NCBI GenBank assembly: GCA_013396525.1
Contig: VWYX01000014.1
Span: 1,240,001-1,304,000, forward strand
Origin: Chaetorhynchus papuensis
Lineage: Eukaryota; Chordata; Aves; Passeriformes; Rhipiduridae
DNA: 64,000 nt
Direction: 5' to 3'
Shown piece after piece: positions 14,348 through 26,900 of the stretch. The translations under genes and the position numbers were made by a program. A model generated the notes under the pieces. That model saw only the letters and a program-made list of their open reading frames with translations. It was not told the DNA's origin and did no database searches. Numbering within the stretch: the first letter of the stretch is position 1; every line of letters begins with the position of its first letter.

Positions 14348-14839
14348 TGATTTTATGTAGAATGAAGATCATCCAGTTGGAATAAAGCTGCTTTCCAACA
14401 GTTTAAAAGAATTCTATGTAACAAATTCAGGAAAGGAAATGGTAAAACATACAATGCCTGATTCTGCTATCCAGGGAGTAGTTTTGTAGACAGGAGCAAA
14501 TGCTCAGAATGGAATCAGATCAGCACACACCAGGATAACACATGTACTCTTGCAAAAAGGATCTTCTCACAGAATCTTCACAAAATTGTCAGGACCAAAA
14601 TTCAATCTAATATTCCTGTAACAGTACTACCAGTAGCACAGTGCCCCCTAACCATGCACTGGAGAAACAGTTTTGTGCTAAATTACAGGGAATAGTGCCA
14701 CTAATAACACTTCAAATAACTGCTTTTCACAACTAATTACATGGGAATGCAAAAACATGAAAGGTTCTTGAATTTAATAACTTCAGCATTGATCAGAAGG
14801 GGAAATTAGTAGGATAAAAAACACCAACTAGTGTCTTAC

Positions 14840-14913
14840 TTGTCTGAGGTCGATGAAAGCTAACTGCAGGGTGTCTCCCTGGAATCCTGGCACGGGCTCA
14901 GAACTAGCAAACA
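14840..14913 (-). CDS. EXOC6: EXOC6 exon 20 (about residues 699-723)
   Basis: The exon is 74 nt. The joined first codon gives Leu, then FASSEPVPGFQGDTLQLAFI and DLRQ in phase 0. The acceptor is ttttttttgcag and the donor is CAA/gtaaga. FASSEPVPGFQGD matches EXOC6; EXOC6B has FARSGPVPGFQED as I recall. The next coding segment (LLDLF..., about 81 residues to the stop) was not found in 1-14839 and should lie to the left of the window. Confidence 0.97.
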
Positions 14914-17900
14914 CTGCAAAAAAAAAGGTTAAAATATTACGGATGTATACATTTTTTTTTAATCTAACAGAAAAATCAAGCTCTGTGCAATGTAAATGCT
15001 AGGTAGCATAGTTTCATAGGAATAGTTTAAACTAATTACTCACAGTGATTAAAACCAAACAAACCAACAAACAACCTTTTGACAGTTTTTCCAATAACAC
15101 TAAAGAATAACATTTTTAGGAGTATTATTAGAAATTTTGCTTAAAATTCTAACCCAGTAGTAAGGTTACGACCACAGAAAACAAGATATTTTTTAGCCTG
15201 AGGTGCATGATTACTGAAGAATTTCAAAATAATACCAATTCCATGGCTGTCAATGTATTTTCAAACATCTGCCTCTGTTACAGTATTCATGCTATAAAAA
15301 CCTCAAACCTCCAGCCAAACAGCATTAAAGGACAATCACTAAGGTGGGAGTCAGTTTCATGTGCAGACAACAGGCAGAAAGCCCTATGTGCCATGGTCAG
15401 AGCAGAGCTGAAATGCCTGCTCACGCTTTTTAGCCTGCTTATCAGTGATGAACTTCTGCTCATTTTGAACCCAAAACTGGCTGTCAGAATTGGCAGGCAA
15501 AAATATATTCATAGCACAAAAAGTGGTAACACGGTAGTGAAAGAAAGTCAGCTATTTATCTAAATCAGGAAACGATCAATAGTAGTTAAATTTTAAATAA
15601 ATACACTTTTTGCTGTTATTATCCCAGTCACAAGTTAATAACAAAGACAAACACCCACTGCCTCACATCCCCACTCAGGTTAGATATCTTATTTCAAAAG
15701 AAATTAGGAGTATTTTTCTTATGCCCTTCAGGTAGACCTCTTAAAAAACAAAGTAGATACTACTGCAATAGTTTCAGAGAAGCATCATCTGAGGCAATGA
15801 AAGGTAATATTTTTTTCCAAGTTTGAGAAACAGGTCATTCAATGGTAGAGGAAAGAGAACATACCTATCCAATTTCCAGATCCAGTGCTAAACTCTGCTG
15901 TTCCTAATACTAACATTTAGAAGTAATATGAAATCCTTAATATATTTTTTTAAATGGCTGGTTAGAAAATGGGGATTATGTGGAGGTAAAATCCAGAAAA
16001 CCACTGGTGTCTGAGCTAACACAATGGTAGAATAATGGCCTCGAATATTTACTTCTGAATGTATGGTTTCACCTTAAAGCAGACTAATGAATTCAGATCG
16101 ACTATTCCACAAGTCTAAAAATGACTATATGGAACACAATTTTAAATAAAGACTCTTACTTAAATGGTACAAGAAACTATTAAGACCATCTCAGAATATT
16201 TAAGAATAGCTTAGTAAGAGATGGGTATAGTATTAGAGTAGCAGCTTTACCAGTAGAAGCAGAATTTATTATTTGTATTACACTAGTGCAAAAGTTCTTA
16301 TGAGAGTCATGTAATAGGAGAAGGAATTGAACTGCAATACAACTTCATTCTTTATCAACTACAGAAATAAATAGCAATCAAATGCCTTAGAGAGACCACT
16401 GTAATGTCACGGAGAAGTACTGGTAACATTGGCAAATGCTCACTGATAGAACAAGAAGCACACAATGTACCAAACTTAGTTGTTGTATCAGCTTTGTTCT
16501 TTTAAACTACAATTTTATATTATGAATAGGGACACTCATTATAGCACAAGCATTTATTCTCACATTTGGATCACTCTGACAGGTGACTACAATAGAATTT
16601 GTTTCATTATTATAATTTCATGAGTTCAAAGGGCAAAAAGATTATCTACTTACGATAACAGTCAGACAGTTCCCCCTCCGCCCTCAGTGCAGGGCTTTTA
16701 AGTTTTGCTAACAATTTTACAAAGCTAATTAAATATTTTCTACTGCACAGCATATTAGGAAGATATTATAAGAACAGGATTAACATTCTTAATGTCTTTG
16801 TCCTAAGGGCCCTTTTCCAGATAGCAAAGAAACACTGTCATATATACATCTTTTAAAATATTCACCCCCTACAATCATTCTAGGCTTAAAGAGGATTTGG
16901 AGGGGTAGGGGGCTGGTTGGTTGTTTGGCTTAATGTGCATTAAAGCATTCTGGAATTTTATAATATAGGAGAATGAAGTGCAAAGATCACCATTAAACTG
17001 TCACTTTTTAGGGACAAACAACTGGCTGTTTGGCAGTCTGAATCAGAAACTTAAATGTTTAGGAAAAATCAGTTGAAAATATACACTACGTGATCTGGTA
17101 TTCATAAGGTTTTTGTTAACATCTTTTCTTCCTCTGCTTTGCTGATACTGTGTACATAGAACAATAACTTTGGCACAACGTGCATCCTCAATATGTAGAA
17201 TCTCAACATACTTCCTATAACAGGCAGTTTAGGAATATAAAGAAGGTAGGATCAAATGAAACAAATATGTAGTAATACAAAAACAGGCTGGGAGGTAACA
17301 CATAAATTATAATGGTGAATACAAATGTTGTTAAGATTACTTCAGTCCATTTTCTTTTGAATATTTCCCTTTGATCTTATAATTACATTTTGTACACAGG
17401 ATACATGAGAATTGACATATATATGTGTCAGTATCAATGGAGATCTTAAGATAAAGGCTGTATCTGCTAAATGGAATTTAAGACATCTTTAACTGTAAAT
17501 TGCACTGAATTTCTACGCAATTCTAGATTTATTAACAGGTCTCTTAATTTTATTTTCTCAAAATCCCATCTTTTAGACATCATCTGGTTGTGCCTCTCTG
17601 CTGGTCTGAGAATTCAGTACCTAATTCTTGACAAATAGTTTTGCTGTTCAGTGGAAGAAATTGAAAACCAGAGTCCAGACTTTCAATCAAAAGCTAAATT
17701 AGGACAGTTTTACTCCAGTCTCATTGCACTGATTCATAGGCAGGACAGCAAAGCTACAGAAGTATTTTTAAAGGAAGAGCAGAGAATCAGGTGACTATCT
17801 CAGCTGCCTCAGCCACTTTGCAGCCCTGTTGGACGCTCCAGCTGTTCAAACACGCCTGGAGGAAGCCTTGCTGAGGGAGCTGCCAGCTGGCCAGGCAGCA

Positions 17901-20900
17901 GCCCCCAGCGCCAGCAAGACCTCGCTGCTTCCTCTGCCGCCCGAGCTGCCATATGTGAGCGGCAGATGAAGGATGGCCGCCGGCGAGGGACGCTAACCCG
18001 ACTGCCCACATGGGAGAGGAGGCAGGTAAACTGAGGGGGCTCCAGAGGAGAACATCGTGTCTTTCCAAGGAAAAACAGGATCTGGGTTCCTCAGCTTCTG
18101 GCATGCCCACCTGGAGATTACTTTTGTGTGTGCTCAGCAGAGAACACTTTGCTCAGGATGTCACTTGCCCTTGGATACTGCAGCTCTCCACGCAGTGGGT
18201 GGAAGGAGGGACTGCCAGGAAACCGTACATAGGAAAATACAGAGCACCCTGCTTTGCACTAACTCTCTACTAACCCTTGCTTGATTATAGGCAAGACCCA
18301 AAACCTTTTCACCCTTTCACATCTGGGTGAAGAAGGATGCCCATTCACCCACATTTCATTCTGCTAACTAATCCTGCCTCACAATTCATCTGTGTTAAAA
18401 CACACAAATTAAAACAGAACATTTTGCTCTTCCAACAATTAAAACTTCTGACAAGTTCTAGTTCTTTAATAAGAAGCTGATGTAAGCTAAGTAGATCTGG
18501 ATGGTGTCTCTGAAAAGCTCATTTTTATTATGTACACCTTTCTTCTTGTAAAGTGAGATACAGTAACCCACATTTGAATTTCATCTTCAAAAAAACACCT
18601 CCCCTTCTCAACCCATTTCTTTCCTTGGGGAACCAAACTATAATTTTCAAGCAAAAGACTAATCTTTGGATTTTATTCAATGGGACTTAGTACATTCTAT
18701 TTTCTGAACAGGGCTGTAAGAATCTCAGTCATCCTAGTGGAAGATAACCACGGAGAAAGAATGGTACAAAATACAGGGGTAAAACACTGCTCTTGGTTAT
18801 AAAATTTGCAGAAGAAGCGGAGAAGTACTTTGATTAGAACAGGACAAACTGAAATCAAACGGAAAGCTTTTGGAATGTTTGGAAGGAAACAAAAAATTTG
18901 CTAGAAGAAGAGCAAGATGATGATGATGACCTTTTTTTCCTTACAAATCATGAGACAAGACCACCTGATGCTATTATTATTGTTGAGCAAAAAAATCAGA
19001 TATTTTCAGATTTTCTGCTCTGCTTTTTGAAGTCTGCTACTATAGGAACTACACTGCATGAAAATGTAGTGCAGGATAATGAAAATCACAGTTCACCACC
19101 AGATCACTTCCTTCCCTTCCACCTTCCTTTCTTGGAAATCCACTTATCACTCTACCTATCCTATGCCACTAAGAAGAGCACTTGCAGACTTTAACAGATT
19201 GCTGCTCATTAACAGGTTGCTGGACTGTTGTTTGGACTGCTGATTGTTTTTTAACAGAAAAGAAAAAAGCTAGTAAGTTATCACATTTTTCTGATTTTAT
19301 TTAGATCTCTCCAGTACATATTAAAAAGAATAAAATTAAAGATCAGAAAAAAAATTCTAGAATACTGGCAAGAATTTTTAAAAGTTTACCTTGAGATATT
19401 AATAACTTTCTACATCTCATCTAAATTCTTAGTTCAAAATTCATCTGAGTATACTCCATTGTAAGTAAAACGTCAAACCCATTAATACAATACAGGAGAA
19501 AACTCGCAACAGTTGTGAATTATTTGCACACTCTAAGCACTAATTGAAATGTCACTGTCGTGTCCATTAATCCCAAAGAATCAAAGAATAAAGCTGGGGG
19601 AGGAAGAACATAAATCACAGGCATCACAGTGAGGCCTGGAATGTGCCTGTGATGGACCTTATGAATGAAACCACATCAGCAAAGCAGTCTGAGCAAAATC
19701 TTGTGTCACTCCTTTATACCACAGACTGCAAAATGTCGTTTGTTGCTACACACTATTCTGACAAGCTTCCATAATTGCATTTAAACTACTCAAAGGGTTT
19801 CTGTGCAAAACCTTTTTTTTTTTCCTAACATGCTTTAAAAGCCTTGCAGAAAGGAAGAAATAAAGTTCATTCTATTAGCACTTGTACAGCCCATGCTAGA
19901 AATTACACAGGAAAGAATGCATTTTTCAGTTTTTAAGTTACTAGCTTTCTGAAACTTTCTTATTTTGGCCCAAGTTTTGATAGGTCCTGTCCATGCCATA
20001 TGCTCAGAATAACAGCTACATATAAAAAACCACGTCACCTTACAGTTATATTTTAACTTTAAAATAATGAAATGTTAAAATTTTAGATCAAATAAAACTC
20101 TACTAAGATTTCTTCACTGATTAAAGTTTCTGCTGTGCATCAACCAAAGATGGCGGACAGAATGGTAATAGAAACTAGGATAGCACTAATCAGGGCACAT
20201 ATCAGCCTTTGCCTGAAAAGAAAAAGGTGCAAAAACACCCAAAGACCAGATGACAGCTGGACACATTGGAACTTCTCCCTTCTTTGCTGTGAACAGACTG
20301 TTCATACTTTGAAAGCCACCTGCAAGACATGCATTTTATCCCCTGTACTGCTAGAAATCCCAGGGTGAAACAGGGCATTGGTTCATCTACAGAGAGTAGC
20401 AAAGTACTACTACACAGTAGCAAAGTACCGTGTTGTTCACAGCCGATATTTTAAATATTAGAAACTGTAATGGACAAGCTTTCTTCACTGTTACGCTATT
20501 AGTTCAGAAGGCAGATGATGGTTTAGCAGTTCTATTCATTCAGCTTGTTAAGATGATTATGATGTCAGTATTATGAATACTGCATAATTTCTGTTTTTAC
20601 AACTGGTATCTTTTTTACATCTAGGAAACTACACAAATGCACAAACACACCCCTATGTACCTACCCGAAAAGAACACTATTAAATTTGCAACATCAAGCA
20701 TACTAAAAGTAAGACAAGCCAAACCATGATCTGTTTGGTTAACCTGTACAATCACAGAATTTTAATGTCACAATCACAAATATCCTATCAATTTGATCCT
20801 GATAGTCTTGTCAGTTTGTTCCATGCCCTGAAAGGCCTTAAGGCTGGACAGTGAGGGACTGTCAGAGATGCCTGCTCTCTCTACCTGTTACTGAGTTCAG

Positions 20901-23900
20901 CTGGAATTTAACAAATAAGGCAGGAGAAGGAAAGACAAGTATATGGTTAAAATGTCAAAAACGCCTGTGAAGTCTGTCTCTGGACTCCCACATGTTTTGT
21001 GATGCTAACCAAATTGCTTGAAATTAAATTTTCAGTTTCCCATAGGTGGTTTCTAATGGCAAAGTCAACAGTTTTTTTCAAGTATCCAAACTAAAAGCCT
21101 CAGGATATGACTTGTAGAACTGCCCCGTTTTACAGCTGTCACCAAAATCATTGAGACCTACACTTCAAACACATAACAGAAAAGATACTTCAGAAAAAAA
21201 AAAACCACCAGAGCAGAAGAATCTGAAAATACACATCGAAAAAAATCTCAAGTAAGCCTTTACACTGTATCTCAGTCAACTATAAAACCAGTCCTAACAC
21301 CTATTTCATCAAAGTCTCTTCCTACAGATTAATAGCTCACCCTGAGCCACAAGCTCCATGCAAAACACAAGGTAATTAATCCTGCCTTCAGTGCTAGATA
21401 GAACCAGTTTATAAAATAATTCTGATGCCATATTTTAAGACAGTGACAGTAAAACAACATCTGATGTTTTCTAAATGAGTACTATTATTCTGCACAGTAA
21501 GGCAGTAGCTGTTCTAGGAGTGAGGAAACCCTATGTAACAGGACATTTAACATTTGAATCATAACAGATGAACTCAAGAGGGAACATTAAAATTTCACAG
21601 ACATTTGACCTTTGTTCTTAACCATTAAAACATAATATTTATGTTTGGGGCAATTTTGTACTAAACTAAGTCTTTACAGGATATAGTGATTATGATCCCG
21701 TTAGGAGTAACAACTATGTATGTTTCAATTCAGATACTTTAGTTAAAAGAAAAGTTTTATTTAAAAAATTCCCAGGAATGGAAATATATTTACTCATAAA
21801 TAATTTTTACAAGAAGATGTAGTGTAATATTATTTTTTTAATAAAAGACAAAGTTTTAGTAGATTATGGAAAAGGATCATTACATAGCTTACATTAAATA
21901 ACTTTCTTCAGTGTTAAGCCAATACAGATAGGAATATATACTTACATTCACACTGTATCACGTCTAAATTAAACTGCTGAATTGCTCCCATGCTTATTTG
22001 TTTTAGTTCACTGTCCAGTAGCATCTGCATTAGGGACATTGAAAGATGCTGGCAGGCTGACATGCAAGCTGTCTGGGCCACTTTTCCCTGGTAGAAAAAG
22101 CAACAAGTTTTACAATAGAAACAATGATACATCACTAAAGAACTGCTCATCTGATTTGATTTTAATATACACTCTTAAGTCCTAATGATACAAAACTTAG
22201 ATTAGAAGGAGATCACACTTCTGTTATTCATTTGACCTATTATATTTGTTTCTATTATATCAAATAGAGAACTAGGTTAAATATATGTTAAAGCAATTAT
22301 TGATATTTCTTCCAGATATCCAACAGTCTTCATGAATACAAGGCCATTTCCAAAACAATGACAATTAAAGTTGCTGAAGCATATGAACAGCTTTGTGGAT
22401 TTATTTAAATATTTTTAACCCAAACAGAATGAAAGCAAGAATGTAATGAAAATCAACATGCTGCATGGTTTTAACAATAGTAAATAAAAAAACCCCCAAC
22501 TTTATATAAACCAAAATGATTGCAATTGGTTGGGGCATTTCTAGTAAGAGCTTGTGTTAATTATTGGTAGTTTAATTGCTTGGATTCCATCTCAAAGCTT
22601 GTTGCTAAATTATTTTAAAAATTCATTATTATCCATCATCTTTTCAGGTGCTTAATAAATCAGCGCTGTCAGTGATCAACTACTTACAAAATGAAATGTA
22701 GCCCTCTGCTGTACAAAATAGAAATAATTTCCCAATCACAGTCTAGCTAGCAATATTGTTCTTTATCATCTACATGTAAATGAGACAATTTTTCCAACAT
22801 GAGATCAAAAAGAAACCACAAACTCAGATATTAACCTGAATAAATTACTTAAAATTTAGTACAGAAAAACTGAAAGATAACAAAATTCTACCTTATAATT
22901 AAGAAAACCACTTGAGACCAGACACCAAACCAGATGGCACCATTCTATTCACAGCACTGCCATCTTTTAGAACAGTGATCTTGGGTGTCAAATGCAACTA
23001 TATGATAAATCTCTGTAGTTTAATGTACTGAAACCCCTCTTTTCAACTGATGTGTATGTTACAATGATATTGAAACAAAGGTTACAACACGTTTACACAA
23101 AATAAATCATAATAACATAACAGAGCTATTGGAGCACACACCACTATTGTTTTACTGCTATCCATCAGTACAGTGATGTCACCTGTTTCTCTAAAGTAAT
23201 GGTTCCCCAACTGTTTTCTGCAAAGCCAGGTTGATCGATTCATTGCTGATTCCACAAACACATATAAGTAATGAGCAGTTATAATGGACAGCAGTTCGCT
23301 GTCCCAAAAAGTTAGGAAAGTTCTGCTCCAGCATCTGAAGAGCCAGATGTTGTCCTTAAGAAGTCAACTTGCTAGCATTACTGAATTTTCACGTACAGAA
23401 AATTTTCATAACAGAAAGCAAATCTGGCCCTAAATATTTCGTGTTTTAAAAATGTGTTATTTGTTAAAAGGTAATTAAAATGTAGAGAACACAATGGAAA
23501 GCCTTCAACTCTCCTCACATCACACTGAAACATTAAATGGCTGTTGCTAATTCTTTTTCAGCATTAGGACACCTTGAACTGTTAGAAGCTTTTTATCTGA
23601 AATGACATGTCAGCTTCTTAATTGAAAATCTCAGAAAAGCAAATAACATTTTTGAGCAAAACAGATGAACTGACAACAAAGAATGTAAGAAACAATGCAA
23701 GAACAGCATGCTTAAAAGTCTCCCAAACCCAACAGCAATTATACTGGGAGACATGCAGCTATATTCCCCAAGCAGAACAATATCAATATGAATGGGGGAA
23801 AAAGAAGAAAAAAAGAATAGGCAAAAAAAGAAGGAAAAGGGAGGTGAGAAGGGGGCTCAATGGGCCACAGTTCATGTAATTACAGTGTAGTACGTCTGAA

Positions 23901-26900
23901 ATACTTAATGGAAATGTCATTTTGATTTAATGGAACAACTAGTGCATCTCTGTTTAATGTACTGCTCCATCAAATCAGCTCCATGTCCTATTTATGCTGC
24001 CACTACAATGTAATAAAAATTCAACCAGATTAATAGGTTGTCATGAAAAATTTTAACATTCAGTTTGTTTCATATGGAAACAATGTGTACTCCTCTGTTA
24101 TCTTAAATAAACAACAGAATTTTATATTTCTAACAAGCATGTGTAGTTAATTGTTACAATCTGGCAAATATCAATAGTACTGGAGCACAAGATAATGGTT
24201 ACAATACAGAAATGACATGGCTAAAGTCACTTGGACTTTAAATAAGTACCAATACATGTACACTCAATGTTGATTTTAAAATTTCATAAAATGTAAACAT
24301 CCTAACATATAAACTATTTCCAACTATGTAACTTGAACTACAGGCTTATTGTTCAAAGGACACATCAACAAATACTACGTTTACTATACACAGTTGATAC
24401 TTAATAAAAATCACTCAGTATTCTCAAATTTAGAGAAAAAATAAAGCTACACATATCTATCAAAATGCTGAATTTTAACTAAGAGAAAGATGAACTACAC
24501 TGTTATCCTCTTCAAAATTCAGTGCTTCCCACTTCAAAACACACTGGATGTATCATACCCAGAAAAGAATAAAATTAACAATTGTGTTTGAAAAATAGGA
24601 TCCAGTTAAAAATTCATCTCCAAATTTCCAACCACATAATCAATTCCCTGCCATTTTTTCATAAAGCATTTTGAAGAGGAAATACAAGGATTCATGAACG
24701 TAGCAATGACATTTGTTTTTCAGAATTGAACAAATGTCAGTTAATTTTAAAACAGTCTTGATGTGTGGTATTTCTCAGTCAGTTGTTTTGCTTTTTAAAA
24801 TTACTACTATTATTATTTTTAAGGGGCTGGGGGTGGCCATGGTTATCTGGCAATTAAATACCTATATTCAATAGCATGCAGAGATTCAGGAGGCTTCTCA
24901 CATTCGCCCCAGTTGCCTCCCATTTGGAGACACCACTATTGTCTCTGCTGTGCCTATGCTAATTGCTCCTATCTACAAAACCTATTCTTCTACTCAATCA
25001 GTGTAAAGTTTAGGAAACAAGGACCCTATTCTATACGCAAAAACACCTGCTAACAGTGTTAAAGGCAACTATTTTTTCACCCAGCCTTCACGTTTTGCTG
25101 AAATACAAGTTTGTAAAAAGAGAAAACCCTTAGACAAACTTCTTATAGTTCAAAGGAGCTTGTAAAGGGAATCTGCTGACATATTAAATCCTTTTTTACA
25201 GGACCCAAAAGCTTTTCTCCTAAGAACAATTGCAGTAAAGAGACATTTGGCTCCTAGGAAATTCCCAAAGGGTCAGCCATATGCATCCTTCCACGGCACC
25301 TTCGCGGTGCTGCTTTCTAAAACCCATGCTAGCTGTCTCAAAAGCAGCTTTCATCATTCACTATGGTGTCAGTCAATATGATTTATGGACTGCATTCAAC
25401 AAAGTCAAAGCATATAGAATGAGAAATATGACTACAATCTGCTAATTTGTTTTGTATTGAGCCACTTAGGAGTCAAAGACCTGATGTCAGGCTGAGACCA
25501 GCAACACAATTAACCAGCCAGTGACAGATTCATCCATCCTCCCTGCCAGGCTGTGCCAATCAAAGACAGCATGAAGCAGCAGTTGGAGAAGTCAGTAAGA
25601 AAACCCATTCTCTAAGTAGCCTGTGGAGGCTGTTGATTGACAGTTTTTGAATATAGCTGCAGAAAACCACCACCCCTTCACCCTCACTGCAAGCTGTGAA
25701 ATTAGGCTTTTGCTGCCAATCACAGAAACAATAAATTAATACAAACTGCTATCCTCAGCATAAAAAGAAAATAACAAAACTTATCCGTTAAATCTAAGAT
25801 GTTAAAATGAAGAATTAATTTAGCGATATGAAATAACAATGTTATTCTTTCTGAAAATGCAAATTAAATAAACACACAAATTTTATCACTCAGGGTTAAA
25901 AACTCCAACTTTTGAACTATTGATGAAATACAAGTATACTAAAAACATGAACTGAATTTTTAAGAATTAATTTTACTTCCAGTCTCTGCCCCAAATGCTA
26001 CTGAAACAACTAAAAATACCTAGTTGAAAGTAATTTGCAACTGTCTCTTTTCAATGATCACTCTTTTCCAACTTTGTATTGACAAGGCATATATCTAGAA
26101 TAAAATTTCAGCTAATTCTAAACTTAGATTAAAGCCACTTACATATAGTCCCACTACAATTTCAAGTTAACTGATCTGGAAATACAAGGTAATGTTTTTT
26201 CTTAACTCTTCAAAATAAAACAAAAAATGGTAGTTCCTTAAGAAAAAATTTGATCATTCAATTTGTTTAATGAAATTAATGGCTGTATAATTAAATTTTA
26301 ATTCGCTTTTTGATTCAAAGCATCTAGTGGCACTATAAACTGCAAGATGAACTTAAAATGGGATGTAAACATAATCTCAAAAGACTAAATTCTTGTGAAT
26401 TCAGAGAACAGAACCATTAAAAACTGCATGAGTTTCAAATTATAACCTTCCAAAAGCCACCCAGCTTCTGTGCTCTACACTGCTGAAATTCTGCTAGTCC
26501 TCGATTATGACATAACCAGCAGCCTGAGACCTATACAACATTTACAGGAGGTATTTCTACACAAAACACAGAGCTCATGACACCTATTAGCTTGACAGGT
26601 CACCACAATGCCGAGTATTCAAATGATGGAAGTGTTGATTGGAATGAACCACCAGTGTCATCTAGTCCAACCTTCTACTTGCAGCACTGTTGCCAACACT
26701 GCTTCAGGTCTATTTTCCTTTTTCCTGCAGAGCCTTCAAAATAACTGAGGATGGGAACTCAGCAGCCTCTTTGTGCAATCTCCTTCAAGACTGCACTACT
26801 CTCTTCGAGCACACTTCTCCCCTAATATCAAAACTCCATCTCCCAAGCTTCTACCTGTGACCACAGCCATGTCAGAATTTGTCAGTCCTACCAAGAAGTT

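Larger units (their letters stand above)
1..14839. other. Intron following EXOC6 exon 20 (no coding exon recognised)
   Basis: I read the minus strand for the final EXOC6 segment (WDWSTYLADYG, KYLRVNP, FAQFRKN) and did not find it. No other gene is recognisable. The stretch holds the solo LTR at 10607-11044, a C/A-rich stretch near 4.8 kb, a small CpG cluster near 2.82-2.90 kb and a pyrimidine-rich stretch near 5.70-5.79 kb. Otherwise it is AT-rich intronic sequence. Open frames of up to 118 codons are treated as chance. Confidence 0.7.

Noticed and set aside
15207..15563. 118-codon + strand open frame
   Set aside because: Antisense within an EXOC6 intron, no similarity I recognise, no promoter or poly(A) context; expected by chance in this much sequence.
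17787..18284. Processed gene copy or novel exon in the CpG-rich patch
   Set aside because: None of the open frames matches a protein I know, and no convincing pair of splice sites in EXOC6 phase was found.
20750..20900. Possible second CR1 3' end (atcacagaat word)
   Set aside because: Only about ten bases resemble the CR1 tail; the adjacent sequence does not follow the CR1 order.
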